Positions 20,226-25,098 of a stretch of 25,098 nucleotides of DNA are shown here, in pieces (positions within the stretch are counted from its first letter, which is position 1; every line of letters begins with the position of its first letter). Location of the stretch: positions 1-25,098 of the IMG/VR virus record IMGVR_UViG_3300025012_000273. The stretch is one strand, 5' to 3'. This stretch comes from a virus. Both the position numbers and the translations under genes were made by a program. The notes beneath the pieces were generated by a model. It was not told where the DNA came from. It did not search any database and saw only the letters and a list, made by a program, of their open reading frames with translations.

Positions 20226-20603
20226 TTATCCTTTCTCTCGCCGGATGGCGTTGGCAATACGCTCTTGCATCACACGTTGCCCATTTATGTGGAATATCGT
20301 CAAGTGTGTTTTTTCCGCAATCTCCGCGCACCGCTCCCTAGTATCCCGCTCCACCTTCTCCCTACACCAATGGCACGATTTGCCACCGTCCTGAATGGAT
20401 GCAAGGATGTTGGCTTCAGCAACCTCAATGGCGTGTTCATTTTCCCGCTCCACCGTGGAAAGGGCTTGAAGGAGGTCTTCTATCAGCTTTGCTATGCCTT
20501 TGCCATTCTCATATTCGACACGAGCCATTGACCCACTCATGCCCTTCAAGTTGTCAATGGCTTTCCTCGCCCTCTCCCGCAACTCCCTCATCTCGTCGGT
20601 CAT
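20226..20603 (-). CDS. Coiled-coil protein with CxxC motif, paralogue of the 21755 product
   Basis: 125 aa. Begins MTDEMRELRERARKAIDNLK, has LLQALSTVEREN, a central CHWC motif, RERCAEIAEKT and the ending IANAIRREKG. The blocks RERAR, LLQAL, RERCA-x-x-AE and AIRREG are shared in order with the 84-aa protein encoded at 21755-22009. The ATG overlaps the upstream stop (ATGA) and GGAGG precedes it. A regulatory or scaffold-type small protein is possible; function unknown. Confidence 0.55.
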   Translation of the reverse strand: MTDEMRELRERARKAIDNLKGMSGSMARVEYENGKGIAKLIEDLLQALSTVERENEHAIEVAEANILASIQDGGKSCHWCREKVERDTRERCAEIAEKTHLTIFHINGQRVMQERIANAIRREKG

Positions 20604-20875
20604 GGTGCCTCCTGTCGCGCCTTATAAACTGCCATTGATACCTCCCCCGGCATTACTGTAGTAACCATCTGCGGCGAAAAGGGTTGATGGAATGTAAGTT
20701 GGCCTAGCCATATTTTCCTGTTCTTAACTAGATCGGCTATGTCTTGATCGTCCAGTTCCCAGCAAGACCAAGTTGTTCCTGCTATATCATTACATCTGAG
20801 CGCCGGGAGTTCCATGTATTGTGGCTGACCTTTACCGAGCACCATATTCTGACCTTTGAATTCGATTGGTTTCAC
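20600..20875 (-). CDS. Conserved phage hypothetical (KPIEF...IWLGQLTF family)
   Basis: 91 aa from a GTG start overlapping the upstream stop (GTGA). The sequence KPIEFKGQNMVLGKGQPQYM, the SCWEL motif and the segment KIWLGQLTFHQPFSPQ match a pattern I recognise from many phage and prophage hypothetical proteins, in which an IWL-x-x-LTF-x-x-P-x-x-P core follows a short N-terminal hook. The function of that family is unknown to me. The C-terminus ARQEAP encodes the ribosome site for the next gene. Confidence 0.6.
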   Translation of the reverse strand: MKPIEFKGQNMVLGKGQPQYMELPALRCNDIAGTTWSCWELDDQDIADLVKNRKIWLGQLTFHQPFSPQMVTTVMPGEVSMAVYKARQEAP

Positions 20876-21198
20876 TCTTTCCCCTCCCTTCCGATCATCT
20901 CGCCGATAGCGGCGGTTATGGCGGCTGCGATGGTGGTGTCCATCTCGCTTATTGACTCTTTCTCCGAACGATCCCATATTTCACAAATCCAGTGGTCTCC
21001 AGCAGACGACAGGCTGACCACGTATCCTTTCTTCACCAACTCCGGCAGCAGTGAGACGGCGGCAGCGTCACTATCAAACCTGACTGGCAAATGACGTGGA
21101 CACGCATTTAATCCGTCAGGAGATACCCAATGTGTAACTCCCTCTATATCCTGCTGAGTCCAGCCCAGCCACCTTGCAATAGCTTCGTGTCTTTCCAT
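20872..21198 (-). CDS. Phage ABA-sandwich-like hypothetical protein
   Basis: 108 aa from ATG at 21198, chosen over 21204 because it gives proper spacing to AAAGGAGGG. N-terminus MERHEAIARWLGWTQQ, then HWVSPDG, a PVRFDSDAAAVSLLPELVKK segment, GYVVSLSSAGDHWICEIW, and a helical Ala-rich tail ending EMIGREGKE. The order (A-WLGW; W; F-x-x-D-x-x-A-x-x-L-L; strand with W) resembles phage ABA-sandwich proteins of unknown function. The assignment is by memory of the pattern and only moderate. Confidence 0.5.
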   Translation of the reverse strand: MERHEAIARWLGWTQQDIEGVTHWVSPDGLNACPRHLPVRFDSDAAAVSLLPELVKKGYVVSLSSAGDHWICEIWDRSEKESISEMDTTIAAAITAAIGEMIGREGKE

Positions 21199-21249
21199 CC
21201 CCATCCCTCCTTTACCGGGCGCGCCGGTTGGGTTGCGTTATATGGAGTG

Positions 21250-21510
21250 CTATGATCTTCTATTCCACTTATCAGCCAGGATAGGTTTTGCATCCTCCAT
21301 CAGCGGATAAACTAGCGCCGTACTAGCAAAGCATTTCTGACACTGGACGTACTCCCCATTATCGCGATCCTCCGACACACCAAACGCAGCGGACCCCCCG
21401 CAAAATGGGCAGGGGCAAAGATCATAACCAGCCGATGCAGCGGGTTCCTCTCCAAACTGGCACTTAAACGGGTCGTTCTCTTTCCCGCAAAATTCACATT
21501 TCCAGCCCAT
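21250..21510 (-). CDS. Lar-family restriction-alleviation protein with extra N-terminal zinc ribbon
   Basis: 86 aa. The C-terminal 60 residues match the Lar layout: LCPCPFCGGSAAFGV, then YVQCQKCFAS, ending ADKWNRRS. In lambdoid Rac prophage, Lar modulates type I restriction-modification to relieve restriction; phage homologues are common but rarely tested. The N-terminal MGWKCEFCGKENDPFKC adds a second Cys set not usual for the family. GGGAGGAGGGG precedes the ATG at 21510. Anti-restriction activity is inferred from family membership only. Confidence 0.75.
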   Translation of the reverse strand: MGWKCEFCGKENDPFKCQFGEEPAASAGYDLCPCPFCGGSAAFGVSEDRDNGEYVQCQKCFASTALVYPLMEDAKPILADKWNRRS

Positions 21511-21542
21511 TTCCCCTCCTCCCTTGTCACCCCTGGCGGGGG

Positions 21543-21767
21543 TTAGACCAGCGCTTTTTTGCAGCATGGGCATTTGTCTGTTGTGGTTGTAACCCGCTTA
21601 ACCCCTGCACCAAGGTTGTATATGGCAAAAGGTACATCTCTACGGCTCATGACTTCAATTAGCCACTGAATGGCCTTTGTGAATCCAGATGTAATGTCTA
21701 TGGGCTGGCCTGCGTCGAGCTTCGCTAACATCTCTCTTTGCCAATTTGGAGCAACTATTTTTCCCAT
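21543..21767 (-). CDS. Hypothetical protein with C-terminal CPCC motif
   Basis: 74 aa, MGKIVAPNWQREMLAKLDAG at the start, then helices (TKAIQWLIEVMSRRDVPFAI) and a final CPCCKKALV. Only one Cys pair is visible, so zinc binding would need a partner. Start at 21767 is supported by GGGGGGAAGGG, which lies inside the last codons of the upstream gene. Unknown function. Confidence 0.5.
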   Translation of the reverse strand: MGKIVAPNWQREMLAKLDAGQPIDITSGFTKAIQWLIEVMSRRDVPFAIYNLGAGVKRVTTTTDKCPCCKKALV

Positions 21768-22009
21768 CCCTTCCCCCCTTCGCGCCGGATTGCGGCAGCA
21801 ATTGTGTCTCCACATTCCCATTGGTCGCAGCCTAGTCGCTCGGCTGTTACCGCGCACCGCTCCCTCTCCTCGCGCTCGGCATCGTCGAGGGCTTGCAAAA
21901 GCTCAAGCATAATGCCCACGCCTTCTTTCTCATGCTCATTCAGGTCGATTGTTCTACAGGCTGTTGTCCACTCCCTCGCCCTCTCCCGCAGGTCGCTCTT
22001 TTCGCTCAT
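21755..22009 (-). CDS. Small coiled protein, paralogue of the 20226 product
   Basis: 84 aa. MSEKSDLRERAREWTTACRT, then GIMLELLQALDDAEREERER, CAVTAERLG, and AAAIRREGG near the end. The order of blocks matches the 125-aa protein at 20226-20603, with a shorter centre and without the CHWC motif. ATG overlaps the stop of the secreted Cys-rich gene (ATGA). Function unknown. Confidence 0.55.
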   Translation of the reverse strand: MSEKSDLRERAREWTTACRTIDLNEHEKEGVGIMLELLQALDDAEREERERCAVTAERLGCDQWECGDTIAAAIRREGGKGWEK

Positions 22010-22266
22010 TTGTCACCCTCCCTAAACGGATTACTAATCTCCTCGTCCGCTTCGGTGCATCCCATAGTCGTACAGGTACAGGTGTCCCGCACTGAGTACC
22101 ATTTCCCCCCAACACAGTAGGCGCGGCATGTGCAATAATTGCAGCCGTCATCTAATTGCGTGAAGTACGTACAAGGGACGTCTTTCGAGCAGTCTTTGCA
22201 TTCGCGCTCAATCCCCCACGCCACCCCCGCCCACAGCATCATCACCGATACCAGTAGCTTCTTCAT
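22006..22266 (-). CDS. Secreted cysteine-rich small protein
   Basis: 86 aa. MKKLLVSVMMLWAGVAWG is a Sec signal peptide; no lipobox. The mature part is rich in Cys: ECKDCSKDVPCTYF, GCNYCTCRAYCVGG, TCTCTTMGCTEAD, eleven Cys in about 68 residues, implying disulfide bonds in the periplasm. ATG at 22266 overlaps the upstream stop, with AAGGAGG just before. Exported Cys-rich phage proteins are sometimes superinfection-exclusion or envelope-modifying factors; that role is an inference. Confidence 0.6.
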   Translation of the reverse strand: MKKLLVSVMMLWAGVAWGIERECKDCSKDVPCTYFTQLDDGCNYCTCRAYCVGGKWYSVRDTCTCTTMGCTEADEEISNPFREGDK

Positions 22267-22484
22267 GGTGCCTCCTTGCGTGCCACACGTTCCAACCATG
22301 CTTGATACCCATCGTCGCCCATTTGGTTACACAGAGCGTCAAGCAGTATGTTCCCAAGTTCGTCCCACCCTATCCAGTCATTGTCCAGGTGGTGCTTCCT
22401 GTATGCGGCTTGTACGGCATAAAGCAGCGTGCCCGCACGCAACAGCTCCAGCAGCATGACCGGAGCATTTTGGAGGGTCCGCAT
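22263..22484 (-). CDS. Hypothetical helical protein
   Basis: 73 aa from ATG at 22484 (MRTLQNAPVMLLELLRAGTL), with YRKHHLDNDWIGWDELGNIL and YQAWLERVARKEAP at the end. Protein-like amphipathic helices throughout. It overlaps the preceding Cys-rich ORF by 107 nt in another frame, and no start candidate (TTG 22502, ATG 22484, ATG 22457) has a strong ribosome site. Its last codons carry the AAGGAGG site for the secreted protein gene. Confidence 0.5.
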   Translation of the reverse strand: MRTLQNAPVMLLELLRAGTLLYAVQAAYRKHHLDNDWIGWDELGNILLDALCNQMGDDGYQAWLERVARKEAP

Positions 22485-22683
22485 GTTCCAGAACACAATC
22501 AACGCATTCTTCGTGGCTGCGGTCTACGTCTGGCTGTGCCGACAAGTTGTGGTCACAAACATTGCAGGGGTGCGAAAATTGGCTCTTGTCCTGATTTACG
22601 CAGCAGCAGCACGGGAATGAAATCGTATCGTGTGGTTTTTCCTCAAAGCGATCACGGTTTACGTTGTAGTCATAAAGTGGCAT
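22378..22683 (-). CDS. Cysteine-rich hypothetical protein
   Basis: 101 aa. N-terminal MPLYDYNVNRDRFEEKPHDT, then FPCCCCVNQ, PCNVCDHN and HEECVDCVLEHADPPKC: four clusters of Cys, probably zinc sites. The last third overlaps the next gene out of frame and reads poorly, so the true protein may be shorter or a frameshift may be present. AAGGA lies 6 nt before the ATG. Confidence 0.45.
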   Translation of the reverse strand: MPLYDYNVNRDRFEEKPHDTISFPCCCCVNQDKSQFSHPCNVCDHNLSAQPDVDRSHEECVDCVLEHADPPKCSGHAAGAVACGHAALCRTSRIQEAPPGQ

Positions 22684-22740
22684 AATTATTCCTTTTTATA
22701 CTGGTAATTTGGAGAGGTTATCACCACCCCACGCGGCGGG

Positions 22741-22953
22741 TTAAAGAAAATATCCTGTCCGGCCTTCTTTGAGCAGTTGCTTATATGCTGCCTTCGCTTC
22801 TTTTTTGGTCTTGCGTACTGGACCCCATAGCCCTCTTGTCGTATTGACGTAACGATAACCATCCGAAGCATATTCGCAATGTGTGGATATGCCGAGATAT
22901 TCGGCAAACGTCACACCACTGTCAGCGTGTATCCAATCAGCGTATTTACTCAT
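22741..22953 (-). CDS. Hypothetical small basic protein
   Basis: 70 aa, MSKYADWIHADSGVTFAEYL at the start, GYRYVNTTRGLWGPVRKTKK, then a basic helix (KEAKAAYKQLLKEG). The strong site GGGGGGAGG lies immediately upstream. A GC-rich hairpin sits before that site and another after the stop. No known family. Confidence 0.55.
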   Translation of the reverse strand: MSKYADWIHADSGVTFAEYLGISTHCEYASDGYRYVNTTRGLWGPVRKTKKEAKAAYKQLLKEGRTGYFL

Positions 22954-22964
22954 CCTCCCCCCTC

Positions 22965-22977
22965 CCCGCAGCGCGGG
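22965..22977 (-). repeat. GC-rich intergenic hairpin (one of a dispersed set)
   Basis: CCCGC-GCT-GCGGG, five perfect pairs, between two small genes and directly before a GGAGGGGGGAGG ribosome site. Similar short GC hairpins lie at 21214-21228, 21530-21541, 22728-22740 and 23304-23325, and most follow a TAAC sequence at or near the stop of the upstream gene. Confidence 0.45.
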
Positions 22978-22983
22978 TGTTGG

Positions 22984-23280
22984 TTAAGCAAATCCCTTGC
23001 CCGTTTCATACAGCACCCATTGCTGCTTACCTTGTCGCTGGTAGTACGCTTCCGACAATGGGCCGACGAAGTGAATGCGCCAATCGTCTTCGGGGTAGAG
23101 TGCGGCCATGGTTTCTGCTTGCTTGACCGTGAGGCATTCAGTAAATTCATAACTAGAATCTTCCATCCACACAGGCTGTCCGTTCCGTAGAAGCATTGCC
23201 GAACCGAAACCGACAGTGATAACTGTGTTCATGGGTAGCAACTCGCTTCCCGGTATTGCGTCCATTTTCTCAAATTTCAT
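22984..23280 (-). CDS. Hypothetical protein
   Basis: 98 aa, MKFEKMDAIPGSELLPMNTV at the start, strands around VITVGFGSAMLLRNG, then TVKQAETMAALYPEDDWRIH and YYQRQGKQQWVLYE. Mixed alpha/beta, no Cys pairs or membrane spans. GGGGGG precedes the ATG. Not recognised. Confidence 0.5.
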   Translation of the reverse strand: MKFEKMDAIPGSELLPMNTVITVGFGSAMLLRNGQPVWMEDSSYEFTECLTVKQAETMAALYPEDDWRIHFVGPLSEAYYQRQGKQQWVLYETGKGFA

Positions 23281-23338
23281 ACTCCCCCCTAACTCAGTAA
23301 TTACCGCCGCCCGTAGAGGTGGCGGGTTATGTCGTTAT

Positions 23339-23668
23339 CTAAAACGGCAACTCGTCATAGTCATCTACACGCGCTGACTCCAAAAGCCTCTGCTTCACCG
23401 CCTCTGCCGTCACCGCCCCTAAATCGTACACCGTGACCGGAACTCGACCCAACTTTTCAGCAGCAGCCAAACAAACGTCCCGATCCACAAACGTCATGCC
23501 GTAAATCGCTTGCGCCCCGAACAGTTTGGTAAATCCTACATTGCCACCAACGGCGGGAACGTCAACGCGAACAAATGTCCCACCAAGGCTGTACTCACTC
23601 ACCTTGCCGGCTATTGTCTGCCTTCCCATCAGTTCAAGAATCGCGTAGAGATCAGGGGAATCGGTCAT
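23339..23668 (-). CDS. Conserved phage hypothetical protein
   Basis: 109 aa. MTDSPDLYAILELMGRQTIA, then GKVSEYSLGGTFVRVDVPAV, a FTKLFGAQAIYGMTFVDRDV segment, and an acidic end YDELPF. The LMGRQ-x-IAGK-V-S-E opening and FTK-x-x-x-x-x-AIY motif recur in many phage and bacterial hypotheticals that I recognise by pattern; their role is unknown to me. The acidic C-terminal tip resembles the tails of single-strand-binding proteins only superficially. ATGA overlap with the upstream gene. Confidence 0.6.
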   Translation of the reverse strand: MTDSPDLYAILELMGRQTIAGKVSEYSLGGTFVRVDVPAVGGNVGFTKLFGAQAIYGMTFVDRDVCLAAAEKLGRVPVTVYDLGAVTAEAVKQRLLESARVDDYDELPF

Positions 23669-23793
23669 TTCATCATCTCCTTCGCAATCTCCACGGCCTT
23701 CGCCTCATCGCACTGCTCACCTTCCATGATAATGGTCACGCGCTCTAGGAACTCGCAGTTCTCGTCGGTGATAGGAACGTCAAAAACACTCAC
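23665..23793 (-). CDS. 42-aa hypothetical protein (GTG start)
   Basis: Starts with GTG, reading (M)SVFDVPITDENCEFLERVT, and ends AKAVEIAKEMMK. AAAGGAGGG lies before the GTG, which overlaps the stop of the zinc-ribbon gene (GTGA), and its own stop overlaps the next ATG. Predicted two helices; no motif. Translation is supported by signals at both ends. Confidence 0.55.
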   Translation of the reverse strand: MSVFDVPITDENCEFLERVTIIMEGEQCDEAKAVEIAKEMMK

Positions 23794-23933
23794 AGCGCCC
23801 TCCTTTTATAATCAGGCATGATAACCCTTCGTCGTCCATTGAAACGCGGCTGGCACAAAACCTTGAGACACACAGGGCAATAGACACCCTTCTTGCTCTT
23901 GACCTCGCCGCCACATTTGATGCAGAGTTTCAT
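23790..23933 (-). CDS. 47-aa zinc-ribbon protein
   Basis: MKLCIKCGGEVKSKKGVYCP followed by VCLKVLC: two CxxC pairs (C4/C7 and C19/C22) with the spacing of a small zinc ribbon, then a basic tail (RFNGRRRVIMPDYKRRAL). Such mini-ribbons often bind nucleic acid or a polymerase subunit. The ATG overlaps the upstream stop as ATGA. Its tail codons encode the AAAGGAGGG site of the next gene. Confidence 0.6.
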   Translation of the reverse strand: MKLCIKCGGEVKSKKGVYCPVCLKVLCQPRFNGRRRVIMPDYKRRAL

Positions 23934-24256
23934 GGCTCAGAAACCTTAAGCAATTTCATTGCCTGTTTAATGTCGTCAAGTGTAACTCCATCAGGGCGAG
24001 TTCCATAGCGAATAGCCTCTTGTAAGCGGCCCCATACTTTGCTTAACTCTAACTCTTGCAAGTAAGTCTCTTGGTTTAAATAACATCTTCCAGGCGAAGA
24101 GCCATCTGCGTACCACGTTTCAAGATCAATGCGCTCTGGTCTGAACCCTTCTCCAACCGTTGCCCATTTCCGCCCCACCTTAGTAACTTCGACTTCGTAT
24201 GACGCACCTCTACTCGGCACGTACCAGAGTTTTTGACCCACCTTTAACATTGTCAT
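23930..24256 (-). CDS. Hypothetical protein with N-terminal small beta-barrel
   Basis: 108 aa. MTMLKVGQKLWYVPSRGASY followed by EVEVTKVGRKWATV gives strands typical of a KOW/SH3-like barrel, then a helical C-terminus (VTLDDIKQAMKLLKVSEP). The layout is frequent in small phage proteins. The ATG overlaps the recombinase stop (ATGA), with GGGAGA just upstream. Confidence 0.55.
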   Translation of the reverse strand: MTMLKVGQKLWYVPSRGASYEVEVTKVGRKWATVGEGFRPERIDLETWYADGSSPGRCYLNQETYLQELELSKVWGRLQEAIRYGTRPDGVTLDDIKQAMKLLKVSEP

Positions 24257-24840
24257 ATCTCCCTCATATACATCGTTTTCATATCTTCCACCTGAAGACC
24301 AAGATAAACCCGTGTAACCTTTTCCGACACATGACCCAACGCTTCCGCAATCATCGTCAAAGACTCCCCCGATTCAAACTGAAATCGCGCCCAAGTCTTT
24401 CTCAACGTATGAGCTGAATACCCCCCACGAAGCCCCGCCCTGAAACACCACGTCTTCACCATCTGCGAAAACGCTGGCACAGTCAGAGGCCCACCGCCGC
24501 GCTCAGAGGCAAACAGCCAATCGTCGTCATCCCTTCCTTCGATCAAAGGCACAACCGCTTTCTTGATGGAGTTGTTGATATAGAACTCACGAACTTTACC
24601 AGTCTTCTTCTCGCGCTTCTTAACAACGTCACCCTTCACATCGCCAACCTTCAGGCTCAAGAGATCTGAGGCACGAAACGCAGTGTTGACCCCTACAGTG
24701 AACAGAGCAAAGTCACGCGGCCTACCCGACAGGTCATCTTTGATCTTCGCTATCTTCGCCATATCAGTAATTGGCTTAGACGCTATGATGCTATCCTTTT
24801 TTGGATGATTCCGAGATTGTGCTAGTTGTCGCGGAGTCAT
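24253..24840 (-). CDS. Short tyrosine recombinase / integrase (catalytic domain only)
   Basis: 195 aa from ATG 24840, which overlaps the upstream stop (ATGA) and has GGAGAG 8 nt before it; a start at 24882 would read through the upstream gene. Catalytic residues: Arg56 (FRASDLLSLKVGDV), a Lys in the KREKKTGKVREF hairpin, His144 and Arg147 (SAHTLRKTW), His170 (LGH) and Tyr179 (TRVYLGL). Only about 35 residues precede the catalytic domain, so the usual SAM-like core-binding domain and arm-binding domain are missing. It may integrate phage DNA, resolve multimers, or be a domestic recombinase. No att site could be identified here. Confidence 0.85.
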   Translation of the reverse strand: MTPRQLAQSRNHPKKDSIIASKPITDMAKIAKIKDDLSGRPRDFALFTVGVNTAFRASDLLSLKVGDVKGDVVKKREKKTGKVREFYINNSIKKAVVPLIEGRDDDDWLFASERGGGPLTVPAFSQMVKTWCFRAGLRGGYSAHTLRKTWARFQFESGESLTMIAEALGHVSEKVTRVYLGLQVEDMKTMYMREI

Positions 24841-24977
24841 CGTGACTCTCCAAAAGTCTTGAAATAGGAATCCAGCGCACACCGGATAATCTCAGCATAC
24901 GATTTACCCGACCGTCTCTTTTCCTCGCGAAGCAACTTCATGTACTGTTCCGGTAGCGAAATATTACATGCAGGCAT
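24837..24977 (-). CDS. 46-aa ribbon-helix-helix DNA-binding protein
   Basis: MPACNISLPEQYMKLLREEK then RRSGKSYAEIIRCALDSYFK: ribbon strand CNISLP, helix A, a turn with SGKSYAEI and helix B. This is the Arc/CopG fold. It is the first gene after the strong promoter at 25015-25043 and is coupled to the recombinase, so it could regulate that promoter or assist recombination as an excisionase-like factor. AGGGGGTGA lies 6 nt before the ATG. Confidence 0.65.
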   Translation of the reverse strand: MPACNISLPEQYMKLLREEKRRSGKSYAEIIRCALDSYFKTFGESR

Positions 24978-25014
24978 TGGTACTCACCCCCTGTAGAAGC
25001 ATTAATTTTACGCA

Positions 25015-25043
25015 AAGATAGTACAGGTAAAGGGCAATGTCAA
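25015..25043 (-). promoter_or_regulatory. Strong sigma70-type promoter for the leftward operon
   Basis: -35 TTGACA (25038-25043), 17-bp spacer, -10 TATCTT (25015-25020). The predicted start is near 25008, about 30 nt before the first ATG. Upstream lies a homopolymer-rich tract including nine G on the plus strand. Confidence 0.7.
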
Positions 25044-25098
25044 TACAAAAAATGGGGGGGGGAAAAAATTTAGACGGAGAAATTTTGGGGGGAAGGTC

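Noticed and set aside
22686-22907. 73-aa minus-strand ORF
   Set aside because: Overlaps the better supported 70-aa gene (22741-22953), which has a strong ribosome site; this one has none.
25048-25072. Nine-G run and A/T homopolymers at the right edge
   Set aside because: Looks unusual, but no function, repeat partner or promoter element could be tied to it. It may be an assembly-edge or low-complexity effect.
1-25098. CRISPR arrays, insertion sequences, rRNA genes
   Set aside because: No regularly spaced direct repeats, no transposase-like protein and no rRNA-like sequence were seen.

Overview
The window is a stretch of a tailed-phage genome (Caudoviricetes, most likely podovirus-like). Every supported gene is on the minus strand, so transcription runs from the right edge to the left edge. 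Phage origin rests on a terminase large subunit, portal, scaffold, major coat protein, tailspike with a beta-helix domain, M15 endolysin and tyrosine recombinase, packed with ATGA/TGATG stop-start overlaps. The host cannot be read from the sequence. Consensus sigma70-type promoters, Sec signal peptides and a lipobox favour a Gram-negative bacterium. The small accessory proteins look like those of environmental phages or prophages. The molecule is cut at the left edge inside a gene; the right edge is intergenic.

Layout in transcription order. (1) 25043-24253: a strong promoter (TTGACA, 17 bp, TATCTT), a 46-aa ribbon-helix-helix protein and a short catalytic-domain-only tyrosine recombinase. 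(2) 24256-18545: about twenty small accessory genes, many with zinc-binding cysteine motifs, including a Lar-type restriction-alleviation protein fused to a second zinc ribbon, a Cys-rich secreted protein, an HNH/Ref-like nuclease, and two paralogous coil proteins. Several gaps hold short GC-rich hairpins just upstream of Shine-Dalgarno sites. (3) 18552-16027: terminase small subunit, a 51-aa two-helix membrane protein overlapping both neighbours, and terminase large subunit. (4) 16019-14402: a second promoter with an inverted repeat between its -10 element and the first gene, a 52-aa ribbon-helix-helix protein that probably autoregulates, an HNH endonuclease, and small unknown genes, one apparently split by a frameshift in a run of seven C.

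(5) 14378-13078: the most unusual part. A TTGACA promoter faces about 390 nt without a convincing ORF that folds into several perfect long-range helices (11, 10-11, 8 and 7 bp) and a possible 7-8 bp kissing loop; I read this as a large structured non-coding RNA. Directly after it a second TTGACA promoter drives an apparently leaderless 42-aa gene and an HNH-AP2 endonuclease, closed by an intrinsic terminator in front of the portal gene. This is a self-contained moron-like unit.

(6) 13062-5864: head genes (portal, virion protein, small coiled protein, scaffold, coat, then decoration-like proteins), with hairpins after the coat gene and after the repeat protein. (7) 5860-1958: a 1300-aa tailspike with an unexpected N-terminal signal-like segment. 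(8) 1884-1: lysis and host-envelope genes, including a Lys-Pro peptide, a membrane/coiled-coil protein (holin or spanin candidate), tiny Cys-rich proteins, an M15 endolysin, a papain-like hydrolase carrying an embedded lipobox, and a secreted protein cut by the window edge.

All functional names come from reading motifs by eye. No database search was possible.
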